A stretch of 64,000 nt of DNA, from contig NZ_HE611064.1 in the NCBI RefSeq assembly GCF_000285595.1, positions 448,993 to 512,992 on the forward strand, in the 5' to 3' direction. Both the position numbers and the translations under genes were made by a program. Positions 19,427 through 28,761 of the stretch are shown here, one piece after another (the stretch's first letter is position 1; each line of letters starts with the position of its first letter). The notes under the pieces are model-generated. The model was not told the origin of the DNA. It saw only the letters and a program-made list of their open reading frames with translations, and did not search any database. This stretch comes from Kurthia senegalensis (GTDB lineage Bacteria; Bacillota; Bacilli; Bacillales_A; Planococcaceae).

Positions 19427-20686
19427 CTAAAAGAAGAAGCGTTGAATATCGTTCCATGTAACTGCAATCATTAAGATCATCAAGCATGCAAAGCCGACAA
19501 ATGTAATCGCACCTTCTTTATTTTTATCAAGTGGTTTCCCTCTTACAAGCTCATATAAGAACAAAGCAAGTCGTCCACCATCAAGAGCTGGGAATGGCAA
19601 TAAATTCATAATCCCTAAGTTAACACTTAGCGCTGCTGCCCAACTCATTAATGTAATAAAACCATACTGTGCAACTTCAGACGTTGCTTCGTAAATCCCT
19701 ACTGGTCCTGATAGTGCATCTAATGTAAAACCACCTGTAATAAGTACGACGAGGATTTTCACAATTTGTACGAGCCATGACCACGTTTGTTCAAAACCAT
19801 AAGGAATTGATTTCAAAATATCTTTTTCGTACGTATTCGCATATTGAATGCCGATTTGACCGACTTTTTGTTTATTTACGGTCGCTTCTTTCGGTGTCAC
19901 TTTAAGCGTTTCAAGTTGACCGTCACGTTTTACTTGAACGGTCATTTCTTTTCCAGCGTTTTGTTGAATAACAGCTGAAAAATCTTGGAATACTTCGACT
20001 TTCTCGTCATTTACTTTCGTAATAACATCGCCTTTTTCAAAACCGGCTGTTTGTGCCGGGCTATCTTTTACGACGTCCGCAATGATCGGTTCATTCGTCG
20101 GAATTCCTTGAACTGCACCAATAATGACGAAGAAAATAATCGCTAAAATAAAGTTAAACAACGGACCTGCGAAAATAGTCATCGCACGTTTTCCTAATGA
20201 CTGAGCATTAAATGTTCGGTCATACGGAGCTATTTGCGTTTCTTGTCCGTTTTCCTCCACGATACAATTACGTGCAACATTGTATCGAATCAATTGTTCA
20301 TCTTCATCGTATCCTTCAATCCAAAGTTCTTTTTCCAGTTCCGCTTTTTCTACTTCTAAAAAGAGCATGTCCGGCAATTGCTTGTTTTGGTTTAAGACGA
20401 GTCGATTTACTTCATCTTCTTCATTTAATGTGAAGCCGATACGATATCCCGGTTGTAATTCCACCTTATCGATGTCGTCTCCCGCCATACGAACGTAACC
20501 ACCCATCGGTAGCAAGCGAACCGTATATAACGTTTCTCCCCGTGTAATTCCAAATAGCTTCGGTCCAAAACCGATAGCAAACTCACGGACCATAATGCCT
20601 GAGCGCTTCGCAAATATAAAATGCCCAAGCTCATGGAAAAATACGATTGTTCCAAATACAAATATAAATGCAATAGCTGATTGCAT
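19427..20686 (-). CDS. rseP: Site-2 protease RseP/RasP, intramembrane zinc metalloprotease
   Basis: Cleaves transmembrane proteins such as anti-sigma factors and leftover signal peptides inside the membrane. The first membrane segment carries HELGH at residues 18-22, and the second active-site motif is in LLPFPALDGGR near the C-terminus. A PDZ domain lies between (about 200-270, GFEKGDVITKVNDEKV). The length of 419 fits B. subtilis RasP (about 420). It follows dxr after about 90 nt. Confidence 0.95.
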   Translation of the reverse strand: MQSAIAFIFVFGTIVFFHELGHFIFAKRSGIMVREFAIGFGPKLFGITRGETLYTVRLLPMGGYVRMAGDDIDKVELQPGYRIGFTLNEEDEVNRLVLNQNKQLPDMLFLEVEKAELEKELWIEGYDEDEQLIRYNVARNCIVEENGQETQIAPYDRTFNAQSLGKRAMTIFAGPLFNFILAIIFFVIIGAVQGIPTNEPIIADVVKDSPAQTAGFEKGDVITKVNDEKVEVFQDFSAVIQQNAGKEMTVQVKRDGQLETLKVTPKEATVNKQKVGQIGIQYANTYEKDILKSIPYGFEQTWSWLVQIVKILVVLITGGFTLDALSGPVGIYEATSEVAQYGFITLMSWAAALSVNLGIMNLLPFPALDGGRLALFLYELVRGKPLDKNKEGAITFVGFACLMILMIAVTWNDIQRFFF

Positions 20687-20774
20687 AAAATCCCACCTTC
20701 ATCTAAATGGACCTGTTTAATTCTTCATCGAGTGTTCAGTTGATTCCATGCAAAGGGCATGTGATCTATACGTG

Positions 20775-21921
20775 TTATTTTATCATGCCTTCGACTATTT
20801 TTCTCGTTTCTTTATCGACTGATAAAATCGTTTCTAAATCTGGTTTTTGAATATTGTTATGTGATTGCATTACGCGTTCAATTAAATCTTCAATTTGTAA
20901 AAATGTAATTTTTTCTTGTAAAAAGGCACTTACTGCTGCTTCATTCGCCGCATTCATCGCCGTTAAAATCGTACCGCCCGTGCGACCTGCTTCATAAGCA
21001 AACCCCAGGCAACGGAAACGATCAAAATCTACATTTTCAAAATGAAGTTGACCAATTTTAGCTAAATCTAAACGTTCAGCTGTTGAACGTGGTAGGCGTT
21101 CTGGATAGCTCAGTGCGTATTGAATCGGTGTACGCATATCTGCTGTTCCAAGTTGTGCCATCACACTTGAATCATGATATTCGACCATTGAATGAATAAT
21201 GGATTCACGGTGAATTAAAACATCAATTTTGTCATACGGCATATCGTAAAGTACAGCTGCTTCAATGACTTCTAACCCTTTATTCATAAGTGTCGCTGAA
21301 TCAATTGTAATTTTTGCACCCATTGACCAGTTCGGATGATTTAACGCTTCACGAACCGTTACGCCTTCTAGTTCTTCACGTTTTTTATCTCGGAAGCTAC
21401 CGCCAGAAGCCGTTAAAATAAGACGGTCAATAGATTGACGATTTTCGCCATTCATTGATTGCCAAAGTGCAGAATGTTCACTGTCGACAGGTAAAATAGG
21501 CGCGCCGTATTTCGCAGCTTCCGCCATCACAAGATGCCCCGCTGTTACGAGTGTTTCTTTGTTCGCAATAGCAATTGCTTTTTTTCTGACGAATTGCCGC
21601 TAATGTCGATTCTAAACCGATACTTCCTAATACAGCATTCAATAATACCGTTGAATCACTATATGTAGCAACATCAACAAGCCCTTTTGCACCGAATGTA
21701 AAGTCAACTTTTGGGAACATCTTCGCTAACTGAAGCGCATCTTCCTCACGTTGAACAGATACTAATTTTGGCGTAAACGCGCGAATGATTTCGGTTGTTT
21801 TTTCTATATTTTTGCCGGCTGCAAGTGCTGCAATTTGAAATTCCTCCGGATGATCTTTGACGATATCGAGTGTTTGTTGACCAATAGAGCCAGTAGCACC
21901 TAATAAGCTAATCGATTTCAT
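20775..21921 (-). CDS. dxr: 1-deoxy-D-xylulose 5-phosphate reductoisomerase (frameshifted at an A-run)
   Basis: Converts DXP to MEP in isoprenoid synthesis. The N-terminal frame (from 21921) carries the NADPH motif GATGSIG (8-14) and ends off-frame after [10 protein letters not shown]. The second frame continues with [14 protein letters not shown] and holds the metal and substrate sites ([18 protein letters not shown]) to the end. The break is at seven A (plus strand 21579-21585), where six would keep one frame. The repaired length is 381 residues, as expected for the family (about 383). Since the MEP pathway is essential in relatives, an assembly error or slippage is the likely reason. Confidence 0.9.
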
Positions 21922-21933
21922 GTAAATGATCCC

Positions 21934-22728
21934 CTATCCAATAAAATGTAAAAAATGTAATAATGGCAATACGAAAAGAAGGCTATCAAAACGATCTAAA
22001 ATACCACCGTGTCCAGGTAAAATTTTACCCGAATCTTTTACGCCATAGTGACGTTTAATTGCCGATTCTACTAAGTCACCTAATTGACCGACAACCGATG
22101 CAATGACTGCAACGATTAATAAAATAGCCCAACTAACATCTAAGTCAACAATCCATTGGAAAACAACCGTTGCAATGACTGCAATCACGATTCCTCCAAC
22201 AAAACCTTCAACTGTTTTTTTTGGTGAAATTTCTGGCCATAATTTATGTTTCCCGAGTTTGCGCCCTATGAAGTAAGCACCTGAATCCGTCGTCCATACA
22301 ATCACAAGTGCGAAGACAATGTAAACGATGCCTGCATCACGTGTTTGCATAAAGTAGAAAAATCCTACGCCGACATAAAAGACAGATGCGATTAAAAATC
22401 CTACATCATCAAACGTAAATTTGTTCTTTTTCAATACGACATAAATTAATAATAATGCAACTAATATCATGAGCCACTCTAATTTCGAATAACTCGTTGC
22501 TTGCTCAACAGCTGTACTCCATTGTTCCGGCATTAACATCGTAAATAGAGCGAGGAGCCCTAAAATTCCCGGAACTGAAAAAAGTGACAGATTGCGCATT
22601 TTGAGCATTTCAAAAAAACCGATTGCTGCAATTACATAAATAAGGACTGCTAATGGAACCCCACCATAAATGACGAATGGTACGAATAGCAGTGCAGCAA
22701 TTACGGCTGTAATAATACGCGTTTTCAC
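21934..22728 (-). CDS. cdsA: Phosphatidate cytidylyltransferase
   Basis: Makes CDP-diacylglycerol from phosphatidate and CTP, the branch point of phospholipid synthesis. It is a polytopic membrane protein of 264 residues with about eight hydrophobic segments. The C-terminal signature runs through SAIKRHYGVKDSGKILPGHGG and LDRFDS. It is packed between uppS (3 nt gap) and dxr (12 nt gap). Confidence 0.96.
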   Translation of the reverse strand: MKTRIITAVIAALLFVPFVIYGGVPLAVLIYVIAAIGFFEMLKMRNLSLFSVPGILGLLALFTMLMPEQWSTAVEQATSYSKLEWLMILVALLLIYVVLKKNKFTFDDVGFLIASVFYVGVGFFYFMQTRDAGIVYIVFALVIVWTTDSGAYFIGRKLGKHKLWPEISPKKTVEGFVGGIVIAVIATVVFQWIVDLDVSWAILLIVAVIASVVGQLGDLVESAIKRHYGVKDSGKILPGHGGILDRFDSLLFVLPLLHFLHFIG

Positions 22729-22731
22729 AAT

Positions 22732-23517
22732 TTATTCCCCTTTCAATCCACCATATCGGCGATTGCGTGATTGATAACTTTCGATTGCTTGGAGTAAGTC
22801 ATCTTCTTTAAATTCTGGCCAATGAACATCTGTAAACCAAAATTCACTATAAGCAAGTTGCCATAGTAAGAAGTTGCTTAAACGTAATTCTCCACTCGTA
22901 CGAATAAGTAAATCTGGATCCGGTAAAGTCGCTGTCATCATCCTTGAAGAAATCGTTTCTTCTGTAATATCATCTAAGTTTAACGTTCCATTTTGAACTT
23001 GATGTGCGATTTCTTTTACAGATAATAATAGCTCTCTACGCCCACCATAATTTAAAGCGAAATTTAATACCATACCGGTATTTACGGCTGTTTGATTAAT
23101 TGCATTTTGAACCGCTCTCTGCGTATGATCTGGTAATCCATCCATTTCGCCAATCATTTGAACTTTAATATTCAGCTCCATTAATTCAGGCAAGAATGAA
23201 TTTAAAAATTCTTCTGGCAAGCGCATTAATAAATCAACTTCGAGCGCGGGTCTTTTCCAGTTCTCTGTTGAGAAGGCATACAAAGTTAAAGCACCAACGC
23301 CAATTTTATTCGCACAACGCGTAATCGTACGAATATTTTTCATTCCTTCACGATGTCCTGCTGCACGAGGAAGAGCACGTTTTTTTGCCCAGCGTCCGTT
23401 TCCATCCATAATAATAGCAATATGATTCGGTACACTTTCTTTTCGTACATCGGCCATACGATTTTCAAGACTGACGTTCTTGTTATCTGATTTTTTCCAT
23501 CCGAGTTTCTCTAACAT
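22732..23517 (-). CDS. uppS: Isoprenyl transferase (undecaprenyl diphosphate synthase)
   Basis: Builds the C55 lipid carrier for cell-wall synthesis from farnesyl and isopentenyl diphosphates. The 261 residues include the catalytic Asp38 in IIMDGNGRWA, the RAAGHREG block and the C-terminal RTSGELRLSNFLLWQ signature. It starts a group with cdsA, dxr and rseP. A terminator after frr lies upstream, so uppS should have a promoter in 23518-23611, where I see AT-rich sequence but no clear pair. Confidence 0.97.
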   Translation of the reverse strand: MLEKLGWKKSDNKNVSLENRMADVRKESVPNHIAIIMDGNGRWAKKRALPRAAGHREGMKNIRTITRCANKIGVGALTLYAFSTENWKRPALEVDLLMRLPEEFLNSFLPELMELNIKVQMIGEMDGLPDHTQRAVQNAINQTAVNTGMVLNFALNYGGRRELLLSVKEIAHQVQNGTLNLDDITEETISSRMMTATLPDPDLLIRTSGELRLSNFLLWQLAYSEFWFTDVHWPEFKEDDLLQAIESYQSRNRRYGGLKGE

Positions 23518-23611
23518 TTAAAATCCTCCACTAACTTGCATATCGGAACGTATACTTCATCTATCATATCAAAAATAGTAATTCATTTCCTCTATATCAC
23601 TAAAAATCACT

Positions 23612-23650
23612 AAAAAAGACGTCCCTCTTTGTTACAAGGACGTCTTTTTT
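23612..23650 (-). terminator. Terminator after frr
   Basis: Minus-strand stem AAAAAAGACGTCC/GGACGTCTTTTTT-type pairing with GACGTCC as its core and a loop of roughly 13 nt, followed by a T-run. Confidence 0.85.
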
Positions 23651-23666
23651 ATAGAGAAAGTTCGTT

Positions 23667-24224
23667 TTAGACTGAAAGAATTTCGCTTTCTTTGTCTGCA
23701 GCAACTTCATCAATTTTTTTAATATTTTGGTCTGTTAATTTTTGAACATCATCACTGAAGCTGCGTAAATCGTCTTCTGTAATTTCGCCAGCTTTTTCAA
23801 GCTTTTTGAAATCATCGTTTGCATCACGACGAATGTTACGAATCGCAACTTTTGCTTCTTCAGCTTCTTTTTTCACAAGCTTCACTAAATCTTTACGACG
23901 TTCTTCTGTTAAAGCAGGAATTGTTAAACGAATAACTGAACCGTCATTTGTAGGTGTAATACCTAAATCAGATTTTAATAATGCTTTTTCGATATCGCCT
24001 AAAATCGTTTTATCGTAAGGTTGGATTACTAGAAGACGTGCTTCTGGGATAGAAATACCAGCCATTTGATTTAAAGGTGTTGGAGCACCGTAGTATTCTA
24101 CTGTAATACGGTCTAAAAGTGAAGCATTTGCACGGCCTGCACGGATTGCAGCAAGTGCACGTGTTAATGCATCAATTGCTTTAGACATTCTTTCTGTCGC
24201 TTGGTCGATGACTTGTTTTGACAT
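23667..24224 (-). CDS. frr: Ribosome recycling factor
   Basis: Splits the post-termination ribosome together with EF-G. The start at 24224 ([13 protein letters not shown]) has AGGAGG upstream and gives 185 residues, exactly the family size; the frame is open upstream, but only as an overlap with pyrH. Recognisable blocks are [21 protein letters not shown] and [12 protein letters not shown]. It follows pyrH by 25 nt and probably shares its transcript. Confidence 0.97.
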   Translation of the reverse strand: MSKQVIDQATERMSKAIDALTRALAAIRAGRANASLLDRITVEYYGAPTPLNQMAGISIPEARLLVIQPYDKTILGDIEKALLKSDLGITPTNDGSVIRLTIPALTEERRKDLVKLVKKEAEEAKVAIRNIRRDANDDFKKLEKAGEITEDDLRSFSDDVQKLTDQNIKKIDEVAADKESEILSV

Positions 24225-24249
24225 GCTTAACCCTCCTGAATGGAATAAT

Positions 24250-24966
24250 TTATTTGTGAACGGTTGTACCGATTTTTTCTCCAAGTACGGCACGTTTAAT
24301 GTTACCGCTCTCTAATAATGAGAATACAACTAAATCGATATCGTTGTCCATGCAAAGTGTTGAAGCTGTTGAATCCATTACTTGAAGACCTTTTTGAATA
24401 ACGTCTAAGTAAGTTAACTCTTCGTACTTAACAGCGTTTGCATCTACTTTAGGATCTGCAGAGTATACACCATCTACATTGTTTTTAGCCATTAAAATGA
24501 CATCTGCGCCGATTTCTGCGGCACGTAATGAAGCCGTTGTGTCTGTTGAGAAGTATGGATTACCCGTACCTGCTGCAAAAATAACAACACGTTTTTTCTC
24601 TAAATGACGTACTGCTTTACGACGAATGTAAGGTTCCGCCACTTGTGTCATAACGATTGAAGATTGTACGCGAGTTGGTACTCCAAGATTTTCTAAAGAA
24701 TCTTGTAAAGCTAAAGCATTCATAACCGTAGCAAGCATGCCCATGTAATCTGCATTGGCACGTTCCATACCCATTTCTGCTCCAATTTTACCTCTCCAAA
24801 TGTTTCCGCCGCCTACTACTAAAGCAACTTCCACTCCTAAATCTACAACTTCTTTAATTTGAGCTGCAACTGATTTTACAACAGTTGGCGCTAAACCGAA
24901 ACCTACATCTCCAGCTAGTGCTTCCCCACTTAATTTAATGACGACACGTTTATATTGTTGTGGCAT
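24250..24966 (-). CDS. pyrH: UMP kinase
   Basis: Phosphorylates UMP to UDP in pyrimidine nucleotide synthesis and belongs to the amino-acid kinase fold. The 238 residues begin with [12 protein letters not shown] and contain [24 protein letters not shown] and [15 protein letters not shown] blocks typical of bacterial PyrH. Upstream is the tsf terminator; downstream is frr. Confidence 0.97.
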   Translation of the reverse strand: MPQQYKRVVIKLSGEALAGDVGFGLAPTVVKSVAAQIKEVVDLGVEVALVVGGGNIWRGKIGAEMGMERANADYMGMLATVMNALALQDSLENLGVPTRVQSSIVMTQVAEPYIRRKAVRHLEKKRVVIFAAGTGNPYFSTDTTASLRAAEIGADVILMAKNNVDGVYSADPKVDANAVKYEELTYLDVIQKGLQVMDSTASTLCMDNDIDLVVFSLLESGNIKRAVLGEKIGTTVHK

Positions 24967-24993
24967 AACTCTTTAGACCTCCATCATTTTTTC

Positions 24994-25031
24994 TTGAAAA
25001 ATAGGGAACACCAAAACTACTGTGTTCCCTA
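24994..25031 (-). terminator. Terminator after tsf
   Basis: Perfect 9-bp stem AGGGAACAC/GTGTTCCCT with a 10-nt loop and then ATTTTTC on the minus strand. Confidence 0.85.
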
Positions 25032-25060
25032 CTTGAGATAAAACTATTATTATTTAGAAA

Positions 25061-25939
25061 TTAGTTACCTTTAACTTGGCTCATAACTTCTTCAGCGAAG
25101 TTATCTTCGCGTTTTTCGATACCTTCACCCACTTCGTAACGTACGAATTCAGTAACTTTAGCGTCGCCTAAGAATTTAGCAACAGTTTCATCTGGGTTTT
25201 TAACGAATGGTTGGTCTAATAAGCAAATTTCTTTGAAGTATTTGTTTAAGCGACCTTCTACCATTTTCGCAACGATATTTTCAGGTTTACCTTCGTTTAA
25301 TGCTTGTTCAGTTAACACTTTACGTTCGTGTTCAACTTCTTCAGCAGACACTTGGTCATGAGAAACGAATTTAGGATTGATTGCAGCGATGTGCATAGCA
25401 ATATCTTTCGCTTTAGAAGCGTCAGTTGTACCTTCAACGACTGTTAATACACCAATACGACCGCCCATGTGTAAGTAAGCACCGAAAGAATCAGCATCTG
25501 TTTTAGTTTCGATTACGAAACGACGTAGAGTGATTTTTTCACCGATTGTAGCGATTGCAGTTGAGATATGTTCAGCAACAGTTGCGCCATTTTCCATTGT
25601 AGAAGCTAAAGCTGCATCAATATCTGCAGGTTTAGTAGCTAATAAGTGATCAGCTAATTCTTTAACTAAAGTTTGGAAACCTTCATTTTTAGCTACGAAG
25701 TCCGTTTCAGCATTTACTTCTAAAAGCACTGCGTCATTACCTTTTTCTTCGATAAAAGTAGTACCTTCAGCAGCGATACGGTCAGCTTTTTTACCAGCTG
25801 CCGCTAGACCTTTTTCACGTAAGAAATCGACTGCTGCATCGATATCTCCATCTGTTTGTACTAATGCTTTTTTACAATCCATCATACCCGCACCAGTTTT
25901 TTCACGTAATTCTTTAACCATTTTAGCAGTTACTGCCAT
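25061..25939 (-). CDS. tsf: Translation elongation factor Ts
   Basis: Guanine nucleotide exchange factor for EF-Tu. The 292 residues start with the UBA-like domain ([20 protein letters not shown]) and contain the EF-Tu-contact motif TDFVAKN at 79-85. Length matches Bacillales homologues (about 293). It follows rpsB, with a strong intergenic terminator between them, so its level probably depends on partial read-through. Confidence 0.98.
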   Translation of the reverse strand: MAVTAKMVKELREKTGAGMMDCKKALVQTDGDIDAAVDFLREKGLAAAGKKADRIAAEGTTFIEEKGNDAVLLEVNAETDFVAKNEGFQTLVKELADHLLATKPADIDAALASTMENGATVAEHISTAIATIGEKITLRRFVIETKTDADSFGAYLHMGGRIGVLTVVEGTTDASKAKDIAMHIAAINPKFVSHDQVSAEEVEHERKVLTEQALNEGKPENIVAKMVEGRLNKYFKEICLLDQPFVKNPDETVAKFLGDAKVTEFVRYEVGEGIEKREDNFAEEVMSQVKGN

Positions 25940-25980
25940 TTTAGTTCCTCCTATGCAAATAAAAATTTTATTTTTCTCTC

Positions 25981-26018
25981 AAAAAAAGGTGATAAGAGGG
26001 GTTATCCGCTTATCACCT
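25981..26018 (-). terminator. Terminator between rpsB and tsf
   Basis: Perfect 10-bp stem AGGTGATAAG/CTTATCACCT on the minus strand with a 12-nt loop, followed by seven T residues. Confidence 0.92.
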
Positions 26019-26035
26019 ATTTCTAAAACCAGAAA

Positions 26036-26764
26036 TTATTCAGCAGAAGCTTCTTCTTTTGCTTCAACTTGCGCTTCTTCTTCACCTTGTTTAGACTCGA
26101 TTAAAGCATCAGCCATTTTAGCAGTGATAAGTTTTACGGCGCGGATTGCGTCATCGTTTGATGGAATAACGTAATCGATTTCATCTGGATCACAGTTAGT
26201 ATCAACCATAGCCACGATAGGAATGTTTAATTTGTGTGCTTCTGCAACAGCAATACGTTCTTTACGTGGGTCAACGATGAACATTACGTCAGGGATAGCT
26301 TGCATGTCGCGGATACCGCCAAGGAAGCGTACTAGACGTTCATGTTGTTTTTTAAGTTGAACAACTTCTTTTTTAGGAAGGACTTCGAAAATACCGTCTT
26401 CTTCCATACGTTCGATTTCTTTTAAACGAGCGATACGTTTTTGAATAGTACCGAAGTTAGTTAATGTACCACCTAACCAGCGTTGGTTAATGTAGTAGTT
26501 ACCTGAACGTTCAGCTTCTTCTTTAATAGCTTCTTGAGCTTGTTTTTTAGTACCAACGAAAAGAACTTTACCGCCTTCTTCGCCAACTTGACGCATGAAT
26601 TTGTAAGCTTCTTCTAATTTTTTAACTGTTTTTTGTAAATCGATGATGTAGATACCGTTACGTTCAACAAAGATGAATTTTTTCATTTTTGGATTCCAAC
26701 GGCGAGTTTGGTGACCGAAGTGTACACCAGCTTCTAGTAATTGTTTCATAGAAATTACTGACAT
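26036..26764 (-). CDS. rpsB: Small ribosomal subunit protein uS2
   Basis: Structural protein of the 30S subunit. The 242 residues show the usual [22 protein letters not shown] opening region, GTKKQAQ and [19 protein letters not shown], and an acidic Glu/Ala tail. It has a strong promoter and a leader of about 125 nt that includes the palindrome CTTTGATTAATCAAAG (26831-26846), which could take part in autoregulation by S2; that is an inference. Confidence 0.98.
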   Translation of the reverse strand: MSVISMKQLLEAGVHFGHQTRRWNPKMKKFIFVERNGIYIIDLQKTVKKLEEAYKFMRQVGEEGGKVLFVGTKKQAQEAIKEEAERSGNYYINQRWLGGTLTNFGTIQKRIARLKEIERMEEDGIFEVLPKKEVVQLKKQHERLVRFLGGIRDMQAIPDVMFIVDPRKERIAVAEAHKLNIPIVAMVDTNCDPDEIDYVIPSNDDAIRAVKLITAKMADALIESKQGEEEAQVEAKEEASAE

Positions 26765-26893
26765 GATTTGTTTCCTCCTAAAGGTTTTCTAATTTTATTT
26801 TCCTCCGCATTCATCACTTATGTAGAGAACTTTGATTAATCAAAGCACCGCTCCACATATCAGAGTGCGTGTGTAATGATAACACTATTTGTT

Positions 26894-26922
26894 AATATAC
26901 CATAGGTTGAAACACCTAGCAA
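26894..26922 (-). promoter_or_regulatory. Candidate sigma-A promoter for rpsB-tsf
   Basis: Minus strand TTGCTA (26917-26922), a 17-nt spacer and TATATT (26894-26899). The spacer holds a small inverted repeat TAGGT/ACCTA around a 6-nt centre. Confidence 0.65.
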
Positions 26923-26936
26923 CTGTTTTATGCGAA

Positions 26937-27452
26937 TTACTTTTGGAATTTCAACAGGAGTTCTACTTCTGTTTTTCCGCGCTGTAAAGCTTTCGCAATA
27001 TCAACAATTGTTGAACCTTCTTTGTACATTTTTTGTGCTTTTTCTCGATCTGTCAAAGCCGGTTCTGGACTGTTCGTTGCAGCCGTTTTTTGATACGCTT
27101 TTTTCGCATATGCTTTAGGTGCAGCAAATGGTTTCGTTTCATTTGGTTTACTCGTAGCCACAGTCCATTCTTTTTGTTCGACTGGTGCCGTTTGTTTTTT
27201 CGGTTCAACGGCGATTTCTTTCACCGGTACTTTGCTCACCTGTACCTGCATTTTTTTAATTTCTTCAAGTAAGCGATCATTTTCGTCTTTCATCTCCGCT
27301 AAATAGACGCCGATCGCATTGTCCATATCATCTTTCATTAACTGCTGTTTTTGTTCTACATCTTTAAAGCGTGCTATTTTTAGCCCTAATAGAACGAGAA
27401 AGTAAAATGTTAAACATTGTGTAATGACAAGTATTACTACAATAATGCTCAT
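26937..27452 (-). CDS. swrB: SwrB-like motility protein
   Basis: Single-pass membrane protein of 171 residues. An N-terminal hydrophobic segment (about 3-27) is followed by a charged, partly coiled-coil stretch (about 35-75), a low-complexity Pro/Lys/Ala linker, and a C-terminal helix-turn-helix-like region (MYKEGSTIVDIAKALQRG, then KTEVELLLKFQK). The last part and the position right after sigD match B. subtilis SwrB, which promotes flagellar type III export switching and sigma-D activity. Sequence identity to SwrB is probably low; assignment rests on architecture and place. Confidence 0.75.
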   Translation of the reverse strand: MSIIVVILVITQCLTFYFLVLLGLKIARFKDVEQKQQLMKDDMDNAIGVYLAEMKDENDRLLEEIKKMQVQVSKVPVKEIAVEPKKQTAPVEQKEWTVATSKPNETKPFAAPKAYAKKAYQKTAATNSPEPALTDREKAQKMYKEGSTIVDIAKALQRGKTEVELLLKFQK

Positions 27453-27467
27453 GTTGTTCCAAAGCCC

Positions 27468-27782
27468 CTAACCACTAAAATCAAAGAAGTTTCCTTTAAA
27501 CGGATGCTGTGCAGGAAGCTCCTGTGTTCGTTGTTTTTGTTCTTTCGAATGCTGTTCTTTTTCTAAAGACCCCTCACGATTTTTATGTGGATGTTCATCA
27601 TCAATCGAGTCGGTCTCTTCTAAATGTAAAACGGTTAATCGATTTTTACGTACTTGTCTCTCTGTTGCCATTTGAGCCATCGCTTGATTGCCATGAACGA
27701 GCTGTTGCGCATTGTCTGCCATTTTCCCTGCATCAAACGTTTTAGGTAGTGCAATTTGTAGTTCTACACTTTTTAACGACAT
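27468..27782 (-). CDS. Conserved small protein between sigD and swrB, function unknown
   Basis: 104 residues, soluble, highly charged in the second half. It opens with SVELQIALPKTFDAGKMAD and closes with HPFKGNFFDFSG. From memory, proteins with a similar start (ELQVAIPRTQ) and a similar end (HPYKG..IDFSG) occur at this place in several Bacillales. It has a GGAGGG ribosome site, sits 15 nt after sigD and 15 nt before swrB, and is surely cotranscribed. The conserved ends joined by a variable basic/acidic linker suggest a small adaptor, but no function can be given. Confidence 0.75.
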   Translation of the reverse strand: MSLKSVELQIALPKTFDAGKMADNAQQLVHGNQAMAQMATERQVRKNRLTVLHLEETDSIDDEHPHKNREGSLEKEQHSKEQKQRTQELPAQHPFKGNFFDFSG

Positions 27783-27797
27783 CCATAGCCCTCCTCA

Positions 27798-28565
27798 TTA
27801 AATGCTTTGAACTTCGTCTATTAATAACTTCCTTAATTTAAAAATAGCTTTCGAATGAATTTGAGAAATACGTGATGTTGAAAGCTCCAACATCTCCCCA
27901 ATTTCAGTCAACGTCATTTCTTCCGTATAAAATAAACTTAATACGAGCTGTTCTTTTTCATTCAATTTTAAAATACTCGCAGATAAGTCTTCTATTAACT
28001 CTGCTTGCATCGCTTCTTGCTCTGGCGTCTTAATAGAATCATCTCGAATGGAATACGTTTTAGCGTCCGATTCTTCGTCTTGTAGCTGCTCATCCATCGA
28101 TAAGATATTTGAAGCAAAGTGTTCTTTGACCGTTTGATACACTTCATCTACTGAAATGTTTAGTTCTTCTGCTACTTCTTCTGGTGTTACGTGACGTTGC
28201 AATCGTTGTTCCATCGATTCGATTAAAGCGTCCATTTTCTTCGCTTTTTCCCTTGCCGAACGTGGTAGCCAATCTTCTTTACGAAGTCCATCAATAATAG
28301 CTCCACGAACACGGAAAGAGGCGTATGTATCAAATTTTAAATCTCTTGAATGATCAAATTTATTTAACGCATCGAATAAACCCATCATTCCTAAGCTGTT
28401 TAACTCATCCCTTGATACACTTTTGGGTAATCCTACTGCGATTCGTTGCACATGATAAGAAACGAGTGGTTTGTACTTACGCATAAGTACATCACCAGCA
28501 TGAGGATCTCGGTCGACTTTCCAACTTTCCCACAACTTTTGTTCTTCTGCTGAAGTTGTTTTCAT
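27798..28565 (-). CDS. sigD: RNA polymerase sigma factor SigD (sigma-28, flagellar)
   Basis: Directs transcription of late flagellar, chemotaxis and autolysin genes. The 255 residues show region 2 (LGMMGLFDALNKFD, DLKFDTYASFRVRGAIID, RKEDWLPR), region 3, and region 4 with the -35-binding helix-turn-helix (TLTEIGEMLELSTSRISQIHSKA). The second ATG (28565) is preferred since GGAGG lies 8 nt before it and abuts the first ATG at 28571. A hairpin terminator and an extended -10 promoter lie upstream, so sigD can be expressed apart from the fla/che operon. Confidence 0.96.
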   Translation of the reverse strand: MKTTSAEEQKLWESWKVDRDPHAGDVLMRKYKPLVSYHVQRIAVGLPKSVSRDELNSLGMMGLFDALNKFDHSRDLKFDTYASFRVRGAIIDGLRKEDWLPRSAREKAKKMDALIESMEQRLQRHVTPEEVAEELNISVDEVYQTVKEHFASNILSMDEQLQDEESDAKTYSIRDDSIKTPEQEAMQAELIEDLSASILKLNEKEQLVLSLFYTEEMTLTEIGEMLELSTSRISQIHSKAIFKLRKLLIDEVQSI

Positions 28566-28610
28566 CTTCATACCCTCCCCATTTGAAATACTACATTATA
28601 ATATATCCTT

Positions 28611-28619
28611 ATTATAACA
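28611..28619 (-). promoter_or_regulatory. Candidate extended -10 promoter for sigD
   Basis: On the minus strand TGTTATAAT, an extended -10 (TGn plus consensus TATAAT), lies about 45 nt before the sigD start. No good -35 is present, which is common for extended -10 promoters. A second TATAAT follows about 15 nt downstream. Confidence 0.5.
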
Positions 28620-28653
28620 AATTTATGCAATAGATTGGAATGGGCGTCTACAA

Positions 28654-28690
28654 CAAAAAAAGAAGGTTTTATCTATGTCACAACCTCTTC
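28654..28690 (-). terminator. Terminator at the end of the fla/che operon, before sigD
   Basis: On the minus strand GAAG-GGT pairs with ACC-CTTC (one bulged A) across a loop of about 14 nt, followed by seven T residues. Moderately stable, so read-through into sigD is possible. Confidence 0.6.
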
Positions 28691-28761
28691 ACAATTGTAT
28701 TTTAGAACATCTAAAACACATAGCGAGTAGATGGCGATAAATAAAGCCTCCTTACAATAAA

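Noticed and set aside
21579..21585. Programmed -1 frameshift in dxr
   Set aside because: The correct continuation needs a +1 shift or loss of one A, no stimulatory pseudoknot is evident, and the same type of break occurs in seven other genes.
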